64,000 nucleotides of DNA, taken from positions 434,001 through 498,000 of the forward strand of contig NZ_BDAI01000001.1 of the NCBI RefSeq assembly GCF_002091755.1, read 5' to 3'. The DNA is from Pseudomonas nitroreducens NBRC 12694 (lineage in GTDB: Bacteria > Pseudomonadota > Gammaproteobacteria > Pseudomonadales > Pseudomonadaceae). Made by a program: the position numbers and the translations under genes. Shown one piece after another: positions 1 to 8,947 of this stretch; within the stretch, counting starts at the first letter, position 1; each line of letters opens with the position of its first letter. The notes below the pieces were generated by a model that was not told the DNA's origin, did no database searches, and saw nothing but the letters and a program-made list of their open reading frames with translations.

Positions 1-39
1 AATAGGCGGAAACCAAGGCATCAGCCGGCACGCGCGGCT

Positions 40-72
40 CCCTCTCCCTCCGGGAGAGGGCTGGGGTGAGGG
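40..72. repeat. Intergenic palindromic repeat (CCCTCTCCC type)
   Basis: A 9-bp perfect inverted repeat (CCCTCTCCC, 40-48; GGGAGAGGG, 52-60) with a 3-nt loop is followed by CTGGGGTGAGGG. This arrangement is a familiar dispersed intergenic element in pseudomonads and other proteobacteria. No coding role is visible. Only one copy occurs in this window, so the repeat status rests on general knowledge. Confidence 0.6.
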
Positions 73-111
73 CAAACCAATGCAGCGAAGTTCCAGCTGG
101 CCCAAAAAACT

Positions 112-137
112 AAAAGGCCCCAACCGGGGCCTTTTGG
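112..137 (-). terminator. Intrinsic terminator of the yadGH-like operon
   Basis: AAAAGGCCCC (112-121), loop AACC, GGGGCCTTTT (126-135). The stem is perfect and flanked by A and T runs, so it can work in both directions. It lies just after the stop of the ABC permease read on the minus strand. Confidence 0.85.
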
Positions 138-156
138 CATCAGCGCAATGCGTCAC

Positions 157-936
157 TCACTGGCGCATCCCACGCCCGCTCACCAGCAGGCGCACGCAGA
201 ACACGTAGAGCAGCACGGTAGCCACCAGCATGAAGATCACCGCGGTGCCGATGCGGATGTCCGACACCCCGAGAATGCCATAGCGGAAGGCATTGACCAT
301 GTGCAGGATCGGGTTCGCCAGCGACACGGTCTGCCAGAACGGCGGCAGCAGCGTGATCGAGTAGAACACCCCACCCAGGTAGGTCAGCGGCGTCAGCACG
401 AAGGTCGGGATAATCGAGATATCGTCGAAATTACGGGCGAATACCGCGTTGACGAAGCCACCCATGGAGAAGATCGCCGCCGTCAGCACCACTACCAGAA
501 CGGTGATGCCCAGGTGGTGGATCTGCAGGTCGGTGAAGAACAGCGACAGAATGGTGACGATCACGCCCACCGCCAATCCGCGCAGAACACCACCGCAGAC
601 GAAGCCGAGGAGGATGGTGTGCGGCGACACCGGCGACACCAGCAACTCCTCGATGTTGCGCTGGAACTTGCTGCCGAAGAAGCTCGACACCACGTTGCCG
701 TACGAGTTGGTGATCACCGACATCATGATCAGGCCGGGCACGATGTACTGCATGTAGGTAAAGCCGCCCATATCGCCGATCTGCCGGCCGATCAGGTTGC
801 CGAAGATGACGAAGTACAGAACCATGGTGATCGCCGGCGGCAGCAGGGTCTGCGGCCAAATACGCAGGAAGCGGCGGACTTCGCGGTAGACGATGGTGTT
901 GAGGGCGACCCAGTTGGCGCGCAGTTCGTGACTCAT
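157..936 (-). CDS. yadH: ABC-2 type exporter permease (YadH-like)
   Basis: This 259-residue inner-membrane protein has the ABC-2 permease layout: a cytosolic N-terminus, about six hydrophobic segments, and the conserved stretch near residues 180-215 containing LTPLTYLGGVFY and a following LP-F motif. It should form the membrane channel for the ATPase encoded immediately upstream, with which it overlaps by 4 bp (ATGA, 933-936), indicating translational coupling. YadGH-type pairs are annotated as multidrug or polysaccharide-type exporters, but no substrate is established and none can be read from the sequence. Length fits E. coli YadH (256 aa). Confidence 0.9.
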   Translation of the reverse strand: MSHELRANWVALNTIVYREVRRFLRIWPQTLLPPAITMVLYFVIFGNLIGRQIGDMGGFTYMQYIVPGLIMMSVITNSYGNVVSSFFGSKFQRNIEELLVSPVSPHTILLGFVCGGVLRGLAVGVIVTILSLFFTDLQIHHLGITVLVVVLTAAIFSMGGFVNAVFARNFDDISIIPTFVLTPLTYLGGVFYSITLLPPFWQTVSLANPILHMVNAFRYGILGVSDIRIGTAVIFMLVATVLLYVFCVRLLVSGRGMRQ

Positions 937-1865
937 ACCGCCACCTTCGACAGATTCTTCTCCACCAGCGACACGAACAGCTCCTCCAGCCGGTTGCTCT
1001 TGTTGCGCAGGCTCAGGATCTGCACGCCCTGGGCATTGAGCTGGACGAACAGACCGTTGATCCCCAGGGATTTGTCCACCTGCACTTCCAGGGTGTGGTC
1101 ATCCACCAGCCGCGCCGGATAGCCTTCGAGCCTGGGCGTCTCGCTGAGCGTGCCCTGCAGGTCGAGGTAGAAAGTCTCCACATGCAGCTTGTTCAACAGC
1201 TTGCGCATGCTGGTGTTCTCCACGATGGTGCCGTGGTCGATGATCGCGATGTTGCGGCACAGCTGCTCGGCCTCTTCCAGGTAGTGCGTGGTGAGGATGA
1301 TGCTGATGCCTTCGCCGTTGAGCTCGGTAAGGAAGTTCCACATCGAGCGGCGCAGTTCGATGTCCACGCCGGCGGTGGGTTCGTCGAGGATCAGCAGGCG
1401 CGGCTCGTGGACCAGCGCGCGGGCGATCATCAGGCGGCGCTTCATGCCACCGGAGAGCTCGCGGGAGGCGGAGTTGCGCTTGTCCCACAGGCCCAGCTGG
1501 GTCAGGTACTTCTCGGCGCGCCCCTTGGCCACGCTCATCGGGATGCCGTAGTAGCCGGCCTGGGTGACGACGATGTCGAACACCTTCTCGAACTGGTTGA
1601 AGTTGAATTCCTGGGGCACCACGCCCAGGCAGCGCTTCAAGCCGTAGGGATCCTTGTCCAGGTCATGGCCGAACACATTGACCGTGCCGCTGGTCTTGTT
1701 CACCAGGGTGGAGAGGATGCCAATGGTGGTGGATTTGCCGGCGCCATTGGGGCCCAGCAAGGCAAAGAAATCGCCCTCGGCGACGTCCAGATCGATGCCC
1801 TTGAGGGCCTGGAAGCCGTTGCCGTAGGTCTTCGTCAGTTGACGGATGGACAGCGCGGAACTCAT
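933..1865 (-). CDS. yadG: ABC transporter ATP-binding protein (YadG-like)
   Basis: This is the cytosolic ATPase partner of the YadH-like permease. Walker A (GPNGAGKST) lies near residue 38, the signature LSGGMKRRL near 137 and Walker B LILDEPTAGVD near 156, followed by the H-loop TTHYLEE. The C-terminal 80 residues resemble the extension of DRA-type exporters. The start at 1865 (MSSALSIRQL) gives 310 aa, matching E. coli YadG (308 aa). A reading frame continues 32 codons upstream, but that extension is Arg-rich and off-family. The gene overlaps the permease by 4 bp, so the pair is one operon. Confidence 0.92.
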   Translation of the reverse strand: MSSALSIRQLTKTYGNGFQALKGIDLDVAEGDFFALLGPNGAGKSTTIGILSTLVNKTSGTVNVFGHDLDKDPYGLKRCLGVVPQEFNFNQFEKVFDIVVTQAGYYGIPMSVAKGRAEKYLTQLGLWDKRNSASRELSGGMKRRLMIARALVHEPRLLILDEPTAGVDIELRRSMWNFLTELNGEGISIILTTHYLEEAEQLCRNIAIIDHGTIVENTSMRKLLNKLHVETFYLDLQGTLSETPRLEGYPARLVDDHTLEVQVDKSLGINGLFVQLNAQGVQILSLRNKSNRLEELFVSLVEKNLSKVAV

Positions 1866-1971
1866 GGGTTTTCCCGTTGCAAGTCGGTGGAAAGACGCAC
1901 GTCTCTGGAAAAAGGCCTGCTTGATAAGGGCACGCCGCGAGGATTGCAACCTTCGGGGCACGCGCAGGGAC

Positions 1972-2589
1972 TCAGGTCAGTTCGGTCATCACGGCGTCAC
2001 GGTAGGCCGGGCGTGCCTTCAGGCGCTCGTACCAGGCCTTGAGATGCGGCTGCGCCGGGCGCTCGATGGGCATTTCGAACCAAGCATAGATGAAGCAGCC
2101 CAGAGGAATATCGCCGATACCGAACTGTTCGCCAGACAGGTATGACTGCTTTGCCAGCACCGCCTCGGGAATTGCCAACAGACCCGCGCAGATATCGAGG
2201 GCAGCCTGGATGGCAGCCGGGTCGCGCTGTTCCGGCGGGGTGCGCACGGTCCCCCAGAATACGGTGCGGAACGGCGCGGCCAGGGACGAGGTGGTCCAGT
2301 CCATCCACTTCTCGGCGCTGGCGCGCTGCTGCAGGTCCTGCGGGTACAGGTCCGGGGCGTAGCGCGCGGCGAGGTAGCGGACGATGGTGTTGGACTCCCA
2401 GAGGACGAAGCCCTCATCCTCCAGGGTCGGCACCACGCCATTGGGGTTCAGGGCACGATAAGGCGCGTCATTGACCACACCGAACGCGCCGCCGGCGTCG
2501 ATCCGCTCATAGGCCAGACCCGCCTCCTCCGCGCACCAGAGCACCTTGCGCACGTTGGAGGAATTCTTCCGGCCCCAGATCTTCAGCAT
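1972..2589 (-). CDS. Glutathione S-transferase family protein
   Basis: This 205-residue cytosolic protein has an N-terminal thioredoxin-fold GST domain (MLKIWGRKNSSNVRKVLW) with a Ser-Ser-Asn motif at residues 10-12 that is the likely glutathione-activating site. The cis-Pro segment NPNGVVPTLED (about 49-59) and the W-ESNTIVRYLA glutathione-binding segment follow, then an alpha-helical C-terminal domain. It resembles the beta/Ure2-like GSTs of proteobacteria. The substrate is unknown. It is transcribed in the same direction as the yadGH-like pair with about 100 bp between, so co-transcription is possible but not shown. Confidence 0.88.
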   Translation of the reverse strand: MLKIWGRKNSSNVRKVLWCAEEAGLAYERIDAGGAFGVVNDAPYRALNPNGVVPTLEDEGFVLWESNTIVRYLAARYAPDLYPQDLQQRASAEKWMDWTTSSLAAPFRTVFWGTVRTPPEQRDPAAIQAALDICAGLLAIPEAVLAKQSYLSGEQFGIGDIPLGCFIYAWFEMPIERPAQPHLKAWYERLKARPAYRDAVMTELT

Positions 2590-2718
2590 ACTGCGCCCCT
2601 CTTGTTGTCGTCATTCGATGGTCACGCGCCCAACGGACGCGATTTCGGATGACGGCACACTACCGGCAACGGCGCGAGGAAAAAAGACACAGCTACTGAT
2701 GGTCACTATCGATTGCGT

Positions 2719-3378
2719 TCATGCTTTGGCTGCTTCACTGCGCATGTCGCCCTGCAGCGGTGCGTCTTCACCGGTGAACAGATGCGGGTAACACTGCCGG
2801 AGGTAACCGAAGAAAAACGCCTCGGGCACGTCGGGGAACTGCCCGTGGTCGCGCAGGTACTCCATATGCCGCTCGCCGTCGCGATTGAACGGGTGGAAGA
2901 CGCTGTCGTTGCGCCCGTCGAACTCCAGCGGCAGCACGCCGAAGGCCTCGCACAGGCCGATATCGAAGGCCGGCGTGGCCTTTACCCAGCAGCCTTCGAG
3001 GAACAGCTCGGTGTAGCCGTGCATGGCGAATACCTCGCTGCGCAGCAACTCCAGCAGGCGCGGCGTGGCCAGGTGGTTCTTCACATCGGCCAGGCCAATG
3101 CGCGCGGGAATCCCGCAGTGCCGGGCGCAAGCGGCCAGCAACGTGGCCTTGGGCACGCAGTAGGACTGCCCGCTTTCCAGGGCGTGACTGCCCTTGAGGG
3201 TCTGCGGGTCGCGGCTGAACACGTAGGGGTTGTAGCGAATCCCGTCGCGCACCGCGTAATAGAGCGCCACCGCCTGCTCCAGCGGCGTACCGCCGTCGCC
3301 CCGATGATTTAGAGCGAACTCGATTACCCCGGGGTGGTCACTATCAACGAAGCGGCTGGGCTTGAGGTACTGCTGCAT
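2719..3378 (-). CDS. Transglutaminase-like domain protein
   Basis: This 219-residue protein carries a transglutaminase-like core. A Cys sits in GQSYCVPKATLLAA (Cys74), followed by IPARIGLADV, then a His in MHGYTELFLEG (about 122) and an Asp in TPAFD (about 139). These fit the Cys-His-Asp triad of the superfamily, whose bacterial members are mostly proteases or peptidases of unknown substrate. No signal peptide is evident, so it is probably cytosolic. It is divergent from fadE across a 240-bp gap. The function within the superfamily is unassigned. Confidence 0.85.
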   Translation of the reverse strand: MQQYLKPSRFVDSDHPGVIEFALNHRGDGGTPLEQAVALYYAVRDGIRYNPYVFSRDPQTLKGSHALESGQSYCVPKATLLAACARHCGIPARIGLADVKNHLATPRLLELLRSEVFAMHGYTELFLEGCWVKATPAFDIGLCEAFGVLPLEFDGRNDSVFHPFNRDGERHMEYLRDHGQFPDVPEAFFFGYLRQCYPHLFTGEDAPLQGDMRSEAAKA

Positions 3379-3618
3379 GGCTCTGTCTCCGGGCTGGTCG
3401 TCCTTGATGGCGCCACCAGTCTAACCAGCCGGATCGGCTCCCCGACAAGGCGATCCGGCCAAGCTGTCCGGCCATGCGGCCATCGGTCCCGCTCGGCCAG
3501 CTAAGCTTCCGGTGCATTGTGAAGGGTGTTCACGCCCGTCGCTTTGCGCGCGCATTGTTCGTCACCAAGCCCACCACGGCGCGCTGCCGCCGGGGCGGGC
3601 TGTCATGGAGGAATCCGC

Positions 3619-6111
3619 ATGCTGCTCGTCTGGTTACTCGTCCTGATCCTCGGCGTTGCCTGGCTCGCGCACCGCCGCGCCTCGCCGCTCAAGGCCCTCG
3701 GCATCGTCGCCGTGTACCTCGTGCTGATGAGCCTGTTCAGCCACGCCCACGGCTGGATGGTGCTGTTCTGGCTGATCTGGGCCGTGGTCGCGGTGACGAT
3801 TCTCGCCACCGACCTGCGCCGCAGCCTGTTCACCTCGCGGCTGTTCGCCTGGTTCAAGAAGACCCTGCCGCCGATGTCCGAGACTGAACGCGAGGCCATC
3901 GAGGCCGGCACGGTCTGGTGGGACGGTCAACTGTTCAGCGGCCGCCCGGACTGGCATACCCTGCTCGCCTATCCCCGCGCGCAGTTGACCGAGGAGGAGC
4001 AGGCGTTCGTCGACGGCCCCACCGAACAGCTCTGCGCGATGATCAACGACTACCAGGTCGGCAAGGACATGGACCTGCCGCCCGAGGCCTGGGCCTTCAT
4101 CAAGGACCAGGGCTTCTTCGGCCTGATCATTCCCAAGGAATACGGCGGCAAGGGCTTCTCCGCCTTCGCCCACTCCCAGGTGGTAATGAAACTCGCCACC
4201 CGCAGCGGCGACCTCGCCTCCACCGTGATGGTGCCCAACTCCCTCGGCCCGGCCGAACTGCTGCTGCACTACGGCACCGACGCCCAGCGCCAGCGCTACC
4301 TGCCGCGCCTGGCCACCGGCGCAGAAATCCCCTGCTTCGCCCTGACCAGCCCGCAGGCCGGTTCCGATGCCGGCGGCATGACCGACGTCGGCGTGGTCTG
4401 CAAGGGCCAGTGGGAAGGCCAGGAAGTCCTCGGCCTGCGCCTGACCTGGGAAAAACGCTACATCACCCTCGGCCCCGTCGCCACCCTCCTCGGCCTGGCC
4501 TTCAAGTGCCATGACCCGGACCACCTGCTGGGCGAGGAAGAAGACCTCGGCATCACCCTGGCGCTGATCCCTACCGACACCGACGGCGTGCAGATCGGCC
4601 GCCGCCACGTGCCGCTGGGCGCCGCCTTCATGAACGGCCCCAACTCCGGCAAGGATGTATTCGTGCCGCTGGACTACATCATCGGCGGCCAGGAAATGAT
4701 CGGCAAAGGCTGGATGATGCTGATGAACTGCCTGTCCGTGGGGCGCTCGATTTCCCTGCCGGCAGTCGGCACCAGCGCCGCCAAGGCCGGCAGCTACGTC
4801 AGCGGTCGCTATGCGCAGGTACGCGAGCAGTTCAACGTGCCGCTGTCGGCCTTCGAGGGCATCCAGGAAGCGCTCGCGCGCATCGGCGGCAACGCCTGGC
4901 TGATGGACAGCGCACGCATCCTCACCGCCAACGCGGTAGACCTGGGCGAGAAACCCTCGGTGCTCTCGGCCATCCTCAAGTACCACCTCACCGAACGTGG
5001 TCGCGAATGCATCGCCCACGCCATGGATATCCATGGCGGCAAGGGCATCATCATGGGCCCGAACAACTACCTGGGCCGCTCCTGGCAGGCCGCGCCGATC
5101 TTCATCACCGTCGAGGGCGCCAACATCCTCTCGCGCAACCTGATGATCTTCGGCCAGGGCGCGATCCGTTGCCATCCGTACGTTCTCAAGGAAATGGAAC
5201 TGGCGCGCCGCGAAGACCAGGACCAGGCCGAGCGTGAGTTCGACGAACTGCTGCTCGACCATATCGGCTTCGCCGTCAGCAACGCCGCCAGCAGCCTGCT
5301 GCTGGGCCTGGGCTTCGGCAGCTTCGACCAGGTGCCGGGCGACCGCGTCAGCCGCCCGTACTACCGCGCGCTGAACCGTCTCGCCGCCTCCTTTGCCCTG
5401 CTCGCCGACTTCAGCATGATGATGCTCGGCGGCGAGCTGAAGCGCCGCGAGCGCCTGTCGGCGCGCCTGGGCGATGCGCTGAGCCACCTGTACCTGGGCT
5501 CCGCCGCGCTCAAGCGCTACCACGACCTGGATAACCCGGATTACCTCCACCCGCTGCTGCGCTGGGCCATGGAGGAAAACCTGGAGAAGGCCGAAGCGGC
5601 GTTGGCCGACCTGATCGACAACTTCCCCGACCGTGCCTTCGCCTGCCTGCTGCGCGTGCTCGTGCTGCCGCTGGGCCGCCGCCACCGTGGCCCTGGCGAT
5701 GCGCTGGATGCCGAGATCGCCGATATCCTCGGCCGCCCGCTGAGCGACCCGGCGCTGCAGGAGATCCTTGCCGGCGCCTACCTGCCCAGCGGAGAGGACG
5801 ATCCGGTCGCCAAGCTCACCATCGCCTACGACCAACTTGCCGCCGCCGCACCGCTGCAGAAGAAACTGCACAAGGCCCTCAAGGAACACGGCGTTGATCC
5901 CAAGCCAGGCCAATCGCCCATCGACGCCGCCCGCGAGGCCGGCGTGCTGGAGGCGACCGAGGCTGAAACCCTGCATGCCGCCGAGCGCGCCCGCCGCGCG
6001 GTGATCGATGTGGACGATTTCTCCAAGGAAGAACTGGCCGGAAAGACATCCGCCAGCGAGAAATCGAACAAGGAGAACCCGGCGAGCAAACCGACCACCA
6101 CCACAGACTGA
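3619..6111 (+). CDS. fadE: Acyl-CoA dehydrogenase, FadE type
   Basis: This 830-residue flavoenzyme should catalyse the first oxidation of fatty-acid beta-oxidation, acyl-CoA to trans-2-enoyl-CoA with FAD. Two or three hydrophobic N-terminal segments (residues 1-80) suggest membrane attachment as in E. coli FadE (814 aa). The acyl-CoA dehydrogenase core follows, with the N-terminal helical region, CFALTSPQAGSDAG as flavin/substrate contact near 240-255, and the helical domain with DIHGGKGI near 473. A DUF1974-type C-terminal extension completes it, ending in a Ser/Lys/Thr-rich tail. The ATG at 3619 is preceded by GGAGGAA. An upstream in-frame ATG at 3526 would add 31 atypical residues. A terminator follows at 6131. 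Confidence 0.93.
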   Translation: MLLVWLLVLILGVAWLAHRRASPLKALGIVAVYLVLMSLFSHAHGWMVLFWLIWAVVAVTILATDLRRSLFTSRLFAWFKKTLPPMSETEREAIEAGTVWWDGQLFSGRPDWHTLLAYPRAQLTEEEQAFVDGPTEQLCAMINDYQVGKDMDLPPEAWAFIKDQGFFGLIIPKEYGGKGFSAFAHSQVVMKLATRSGDLASTVMVPNSLGPAELLLHYGTDAQRQRYLPRLATGAEIPCFALTSPQAGSDAGGMTDVGVVCKGQWEGQEVLGLRLTWEKRYITLGPVATLLGLAFKCHDPDHLLGEEEDLGITLALIPTDTDGVQIGRRHVPLGAAFMNGPNSGKDVFVPLDYIIGGQEMIGKGWMMLMNCLSVGRSISLPAVGTSAAKAGSYVSGRYAQVREQFNVPLSAFEGIQEALARIGGNAWLMDSARILTANAVDLGEKPSVLSAILKYHLTERGRECIAHAMDIHGGKGIIMGPNNYLGRSWQAAPIFITVEGANILSRNLMIFGQGAIRCHPYVLKEMELARREDQDQAEREFDELLLDHIGFAVSNAASSLLLGLGFGSFDQVPGDRVSRPYYRALNRLAASFALLADFSMMMLGGELKRRERLSARLGDALSHLYLGSAALKRYHDLDNPDYLHPLLRWAMEENLEKAEAALADLIDNFPDRAFACLLRVLVLPLGRRHRGPGDALDAEIADILGRPLSDPALQEILAGAYLPSGEDDPVAKLTIAYDQLAAAAPLQKKLHKALKEHGVDPKPGQSPIDAAREAGVLEATEAETLHAAERARRAVIDVDDFSKEELAGKTSASEKSNKENPASKPTTTTD

Positions 6112-6130
6112 TCTACAGGCTTCACGCATA

Positions 6131-6153
6131 GGGCGCCTTCGGGCGCCCTTTTC
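6131..6153 (+). terminator. Terminator after fadE
   Basis: GGGCGCC (6131-6137), loop TTCG, GGCGCCC (6142-6148), then TTTT. A UUCG-type loop on a 7-bp GC stem is a strong intrinsic terminator. Confidence 0.85.
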
Positions 6154-6230
6154 CTTGTCCGACGCAAAGCAATGCCGAGCGCAATGATCAGGTGCACACT
6201 GGGGGCAACCCTGTCATGGAGATACCTCCC

Positions 6231-6647
6231 ATGCGCCGATTCCTCCTTCCGCTGCTGGCGATCTTCCTCGTCGGCGCCGCCCAGGCCGATCCCTGGCTCT
6301 ATCCCAGCCGCCCGCGCCCGGCCCCCACGCCCAGTCCGGTCATCGACCCCATCCAGCAACAGCAGGACAGCCTGCGCCGCCAGTCCGAGCTACGGCAGAA
6401 CGAACTGGACCGCCAGCGCCTGAACTACGAGGACCAGCGCCTGCAGATACAGCAGGACAACCTCAAGCGCCAGCAGGACAGCCAACGCCGCTGGGACGAA
6501 CAGCGCCGGCAGAGCGACCAGATGATCCAGCGGCAGAAGAGCGAACTGCAGCAGGACCAACTGCAACAGCAGCAACGCATCCTCGACCAGCAGCGCCAGC
6601 AGATCGACAACCAGCGCCGGCAGATCCAGATGCGCCCGATCCGCTGA
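6231..6647 (+). CDS. Secreted Gln/Arg-rich coiled-coil protein
   Basis: This 138-residue protein starts with a clear signal peptide (MRRFLLPLLAIFLVGAAQA). A Pro-rich linker follows, and then residues 42 to about 130 consist almost entirely of Q, R, D, E, L and S in heptad-like order (LRRQSELRQNELDRQRLNYE and similar). It is predicted to form a long charged coiled coil in the periplasm. There is no enzymatic motif. The start at 6231 is preferred because GGAG lies 9 nt upstream and the signal peptide begins there; ATG 6216 is the alternative. The function is unknown. Confidence 0.75.
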   Translation: MRRFLLPLLAIFLVGAAQADPWLYPSRPRPAPTPSPVIDPIQQQQDSLRRQSELRQNELDRQRLNYEDQRLQIQQDNLKRQQDSQRRWDEQRRQSDQMIQRQKSELQQDQLQQQQRILDQQRQQIDNQRRQIQMRPIR

Positions 6648-6721
6648 TCATCCCCGGCGGCAGCAGGGGCGAAACCCGATATACTCCGCAGCCGTTTGAA
6701 TACAGCTCCAGAGGAACTCCC

Positions 6722-7132
6722 ATGGCCAGCGCCTATCTCGACCACCACATTGCCCTGCTCAACCACCTGCGCATGATCCTCGGCGCGCTGGGCGAAGCCG
6801 AGCAGGTTCCCGAGGACAACCACGGCCTGTTCCTGGAACGTTTCGACGAACTGATGCTGGAATTGCCGCGCGACCCCGAAGGCGCCCAATACCTGGGCCA
6901 GGACCTGATCAGCCAGGTCTTCCACCGTTACCCGCAGATCGCCCACCTGGTGCCGCGCGACCTGCTGTGGTTCTTCGGCGGCGACTGCCTGCATTTCATG
7001 CCCGACGAAGAACTGCAGATGTACCAGCAGCTCGACGAGCGCCGCTTCGAAGCAGAAGAAAACGGCGAACCCTTCGACTGGAACCGCGAGAAGCAGGTAC
7101 TGGCCCTGCCGGACGACTCGCCCAAGCACTGA
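6722..7132 (+). CDS. Conserved hypothetical protein (PA2817-like)
   Basis: This 136-residue, acidic, soluble protein has no signal peptide or membrane segment. It has a conserved-looking middle with YPQIAHLVPRDLLWFFGGDCLHFMPDEE (residues about 75-102 in pieces) and an acidic C-terminus. An AGAGGAA ribosome-binding site lies 8 nt before the ATG. It sits at the position of P. aeruginosa PA2817, a dehydrogenase-neighbour family of unknown role. No catalytic motif is recognisable. Confidence 0.75.
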   Translation: MASAYLDHHIALLNHLRMILGALGEAEQVPEDNHGLFLERFDELMLELPRDPEGAQYLGQDLISQVFHRYPQIAHLVPRDLLWFFGGDCLHFMPDEELQMYQQLDERRFEAEENGEPFDWNREKQVLALPDDSPKH

Positions 7133-7275
7133 TCCCCGCCTGGCGCGGCGACTGCCGCCGCGCCACGGACATTCTGTCCAGCGCCCGCCGCGCGCGGTCG
7201 ACAAACTGACAAGGACACCCGGGGCGCCCCGCCCGTAGCCTTTTGTTACTTATTCAAACAAAGGCAGGGAACGTC

Positions 7276-7797
7276 ATGCTCAGCTTCAAGATCTCGCAAG
7301 GGGCCCACGACAAGGTCCGCCGCGTCTCCAGCATCATCTGCACCCTTTTCTCCATCGGCTTCGTCGTGGTGATGTGCCTTACCGCCATCGGCGACCACCT
7401 GCGCGCAAAACGCATCCTCGCCGACCATTCCGTGGTCAGCGCGCCGCTGGTGCTGGACGAAGTCACCGAGGAGCGCGGCCGTCGCGGGCGCACCAAGGAG
7501 ATGTACCACTTCACCTACCAGTTCGAAGTGAAGGGCCAGCCCTACATCGGCCGCTTCGACGTGGCCGGTAGCAACGCCGACAAGTACCCCGAAGGTACCG
7601 TGCTGCAGATCGCCTACGCCAACGCCGACCCGGCGCACTTCGACCGCCTGGACCGCCTCCAGGACCTCTCCGACACCGGCGGCATGTTCACCCGCCTGGG
7701 CGTGGGCCTGCTGGGGGCCGCGCTGATCGGCTTCATCATCCACCTGCTGGCCACCCGCCGCCTGTTCGTCCCCCGCGAGGAGCCAGCAGCAGCCTGA
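7276..7797 (+). CDS. DUF3592-like inner-membrane protein
   Basis: The 173-residue protein has two transmembrane helices (residues about 15-38 and 136-157) enclosing a soluble region of about 95 residues. That region contains YHFTYQFEVKGQPYIGRFDV and TVLQIAYANADP, typical of the DUF3592 beta-rich domain. The ATG at 7276 follows CAGGGAACG. An upstream in-frame ATG at 7243 lacks a ribosome-binding site. The gene stands alone and ends in a good terminator. Function unknown. Confidence 0.75.
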   Translation: MLSFKISQGAHDKVRRVSSIICTLFSIGFVVVMCLTAIGDHLRAKRILADHSVVSAPLVLDEVTEERGRRGRTKEMYHFTYQFEVKGQPYIGRFDVAGSNADKYPEGTVLQIAYANADPAHFDRLDRLQDLSDTGGMFTRLGVGLLGAALIGFIIHLLATRRLFVPREEPAAA

Positions 7798-7811
7798 GCC
7801 GGCACAACGAG

Positions 7812-7837
7812 AAAAGCCCGCATTCGCGGGCTTTTTT
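7812..7837. terminator. Bidirectional terminator
   Basis: AAAAGCCCGC (7812-7821), loop ATTC, GCGGGCTTTT (7826-7835) with further T residues. It serves the DUF3592 gene and the convergent terC-like gene. Confidence 0.85.
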
Positions 7838-7851
7838 CATGCCGGGCAGGA

Positions 7852-8892
7852 TCAGCGTTCGGAAGCTTCCCCCTCGACCTCCTCCTTCTGCGGGAACAGC
7901 AGGCTCGCCACAATCCCCACCGCCAGAACCGCCAGCACGACCACCAGGCTGGTGTTGGCATCGATGCTGTAGCCGTGATGGAGCAGGGAGTCCGTGGCAT
8001 TCAGCCCCAGCTTGGCGGCAATGAAGAACAGCAGCACCACCACCGACTTCTCCAGGTGCACGAGGTAGCGCTTGAGCGCTTCAAGCACGAAATACAGCGT
8101 GCGCAGCCCGAGGATGGCGAACAGCATGGCCGAGTAGACGATCAGCGGCTCGCGGCTCACTGCGATCACTGCCGGAACCGAGTCGAAGGCGAACAGCACG
8201 TCCGACACCTCGACCACCACCAGGCAGAGGAACAGTGGCGTGGCAAACAGCGCACCCTTGGCGGCCAGGCTGAGGCCCTTGTGCTCCGGCTTGCACACTT
8301 CCACCTCGAGCTGCTTGCGCGCCACGAAGAAACGCCCGCCCAGCAGCTTCGGCCAGACCGGGAACAGCTTGCTGGCGAAGCGATAGGCCAGGTGCCGGGA
8401 ATAGTCCTCCTCGCCGTCATCGTCGCCGCCACCCCTGAGCATCATCACGCCGGTCCAGGCGACGATCGCGGCAAAGACGATCTCCACCCACGGACCGAAC
8501 GCCAACAGCCCCGTACCGATGGCCACGAAGATGGCGCGGAACACGATGGCGCCGATGATTCCCCAGTACAGAACGCGGTGGCGCAGGCCATCCGGCACCT
8601 TGAACCAGGCGAAGATGGCGATGAAGACGAACAGATTGTCGACGCTCAGCACCTTTTCCAGCGCATAGCCGGTAAGGAACAGACTGGCCACCTGGGAACC
8701 ATGCTGGACGTAAAGGAACCCGGCGAAGCTCAGGGAAATGGCGACCCAGAAGATTGACCAGCCCGCCGCCCCCGCCAGGGAGATGGGCTTGTTGTCGCGG
8801 TGGCTCACCATGTCCAGCAGAAGGGCCGCCAGGGCAAGCCCGACAAAGACCGCCACGGTCAACGGGGGGAAACCAATATGTGTCTGTTCCAC
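7852..8892 (-). CDS. TerC/Alx family integral membrane protein
   Basis: The GTG start at 8892 gives 346 residues and about nine hydrophobic helices. TerC hallmarks are present: an ALEKVLSVDNLFVF segment near residue 78 and EVSDVLFAFDSVPAV near residue 226, both with the acidic residues proposed to bind metal. Family members include Alx and MntY-type manganese exporters and tellurite-associated TerC. Manganese efflux is the best-supported role for chromosomal Alx-like members. There is too little leader (55 bp) for a yybP-ykoY riboswitch. The HAD phosphatase gene lies directly upstream on the same strand. Confidence 0.87.
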   Translation of the reverse strand: MEQTHIGFPPLTVAVFVGLALAALLLDMVSHRDNKPISLAGAAGWSIFWVAISLSFAGFLYVQHGSQVASLFLTGYALEKVLSVDNLFVFIAIFAWFKVPDGLRHRVLYWGIIGAIVFRAIFVAIGTGLLAFGPWVEIVFAAIVAWTGVMMLRGGGDDDGEEDYSRHLAYRFASKLFPVWPKLLGGRFFVARKQLEVEVCKPEHKGLSLAAKGALFATPLFLCLVVVEVSDVLFAFDSVPAVIAVSREPLIVYSAMLFAILGLRTLYFVLEALKRYLVHLEKSVVVLLFFIAAKLGLNATDSLLHHGYSIDANTSLVVVLAVLAVGIVASLLFPQKEEVEGEASER

Positions 8893-8947
8893 GATTGCGA
8901 CTCTCGATAATGAAATGTCGGCCGGATCGATCCGGCCACCCTTCGGA

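Noticed and set aside
3634..6129. 831-codon open frame antisense to fadE
   Set aside because: It is a high-GC shadow of the real gene: Ala/Gly/His/Gln-rich, no family features, no ribosome-binding site, and fully covered by a well-supported acyl-CoA dehydrogenase.
8893..8947. Possible manganese (yybP-ykoY) riboswitch before the terC-like gene
   Set aside because: Only 55 bp separate it from the upstream gene, too short for the riboswitch, and no matching loops were seen.
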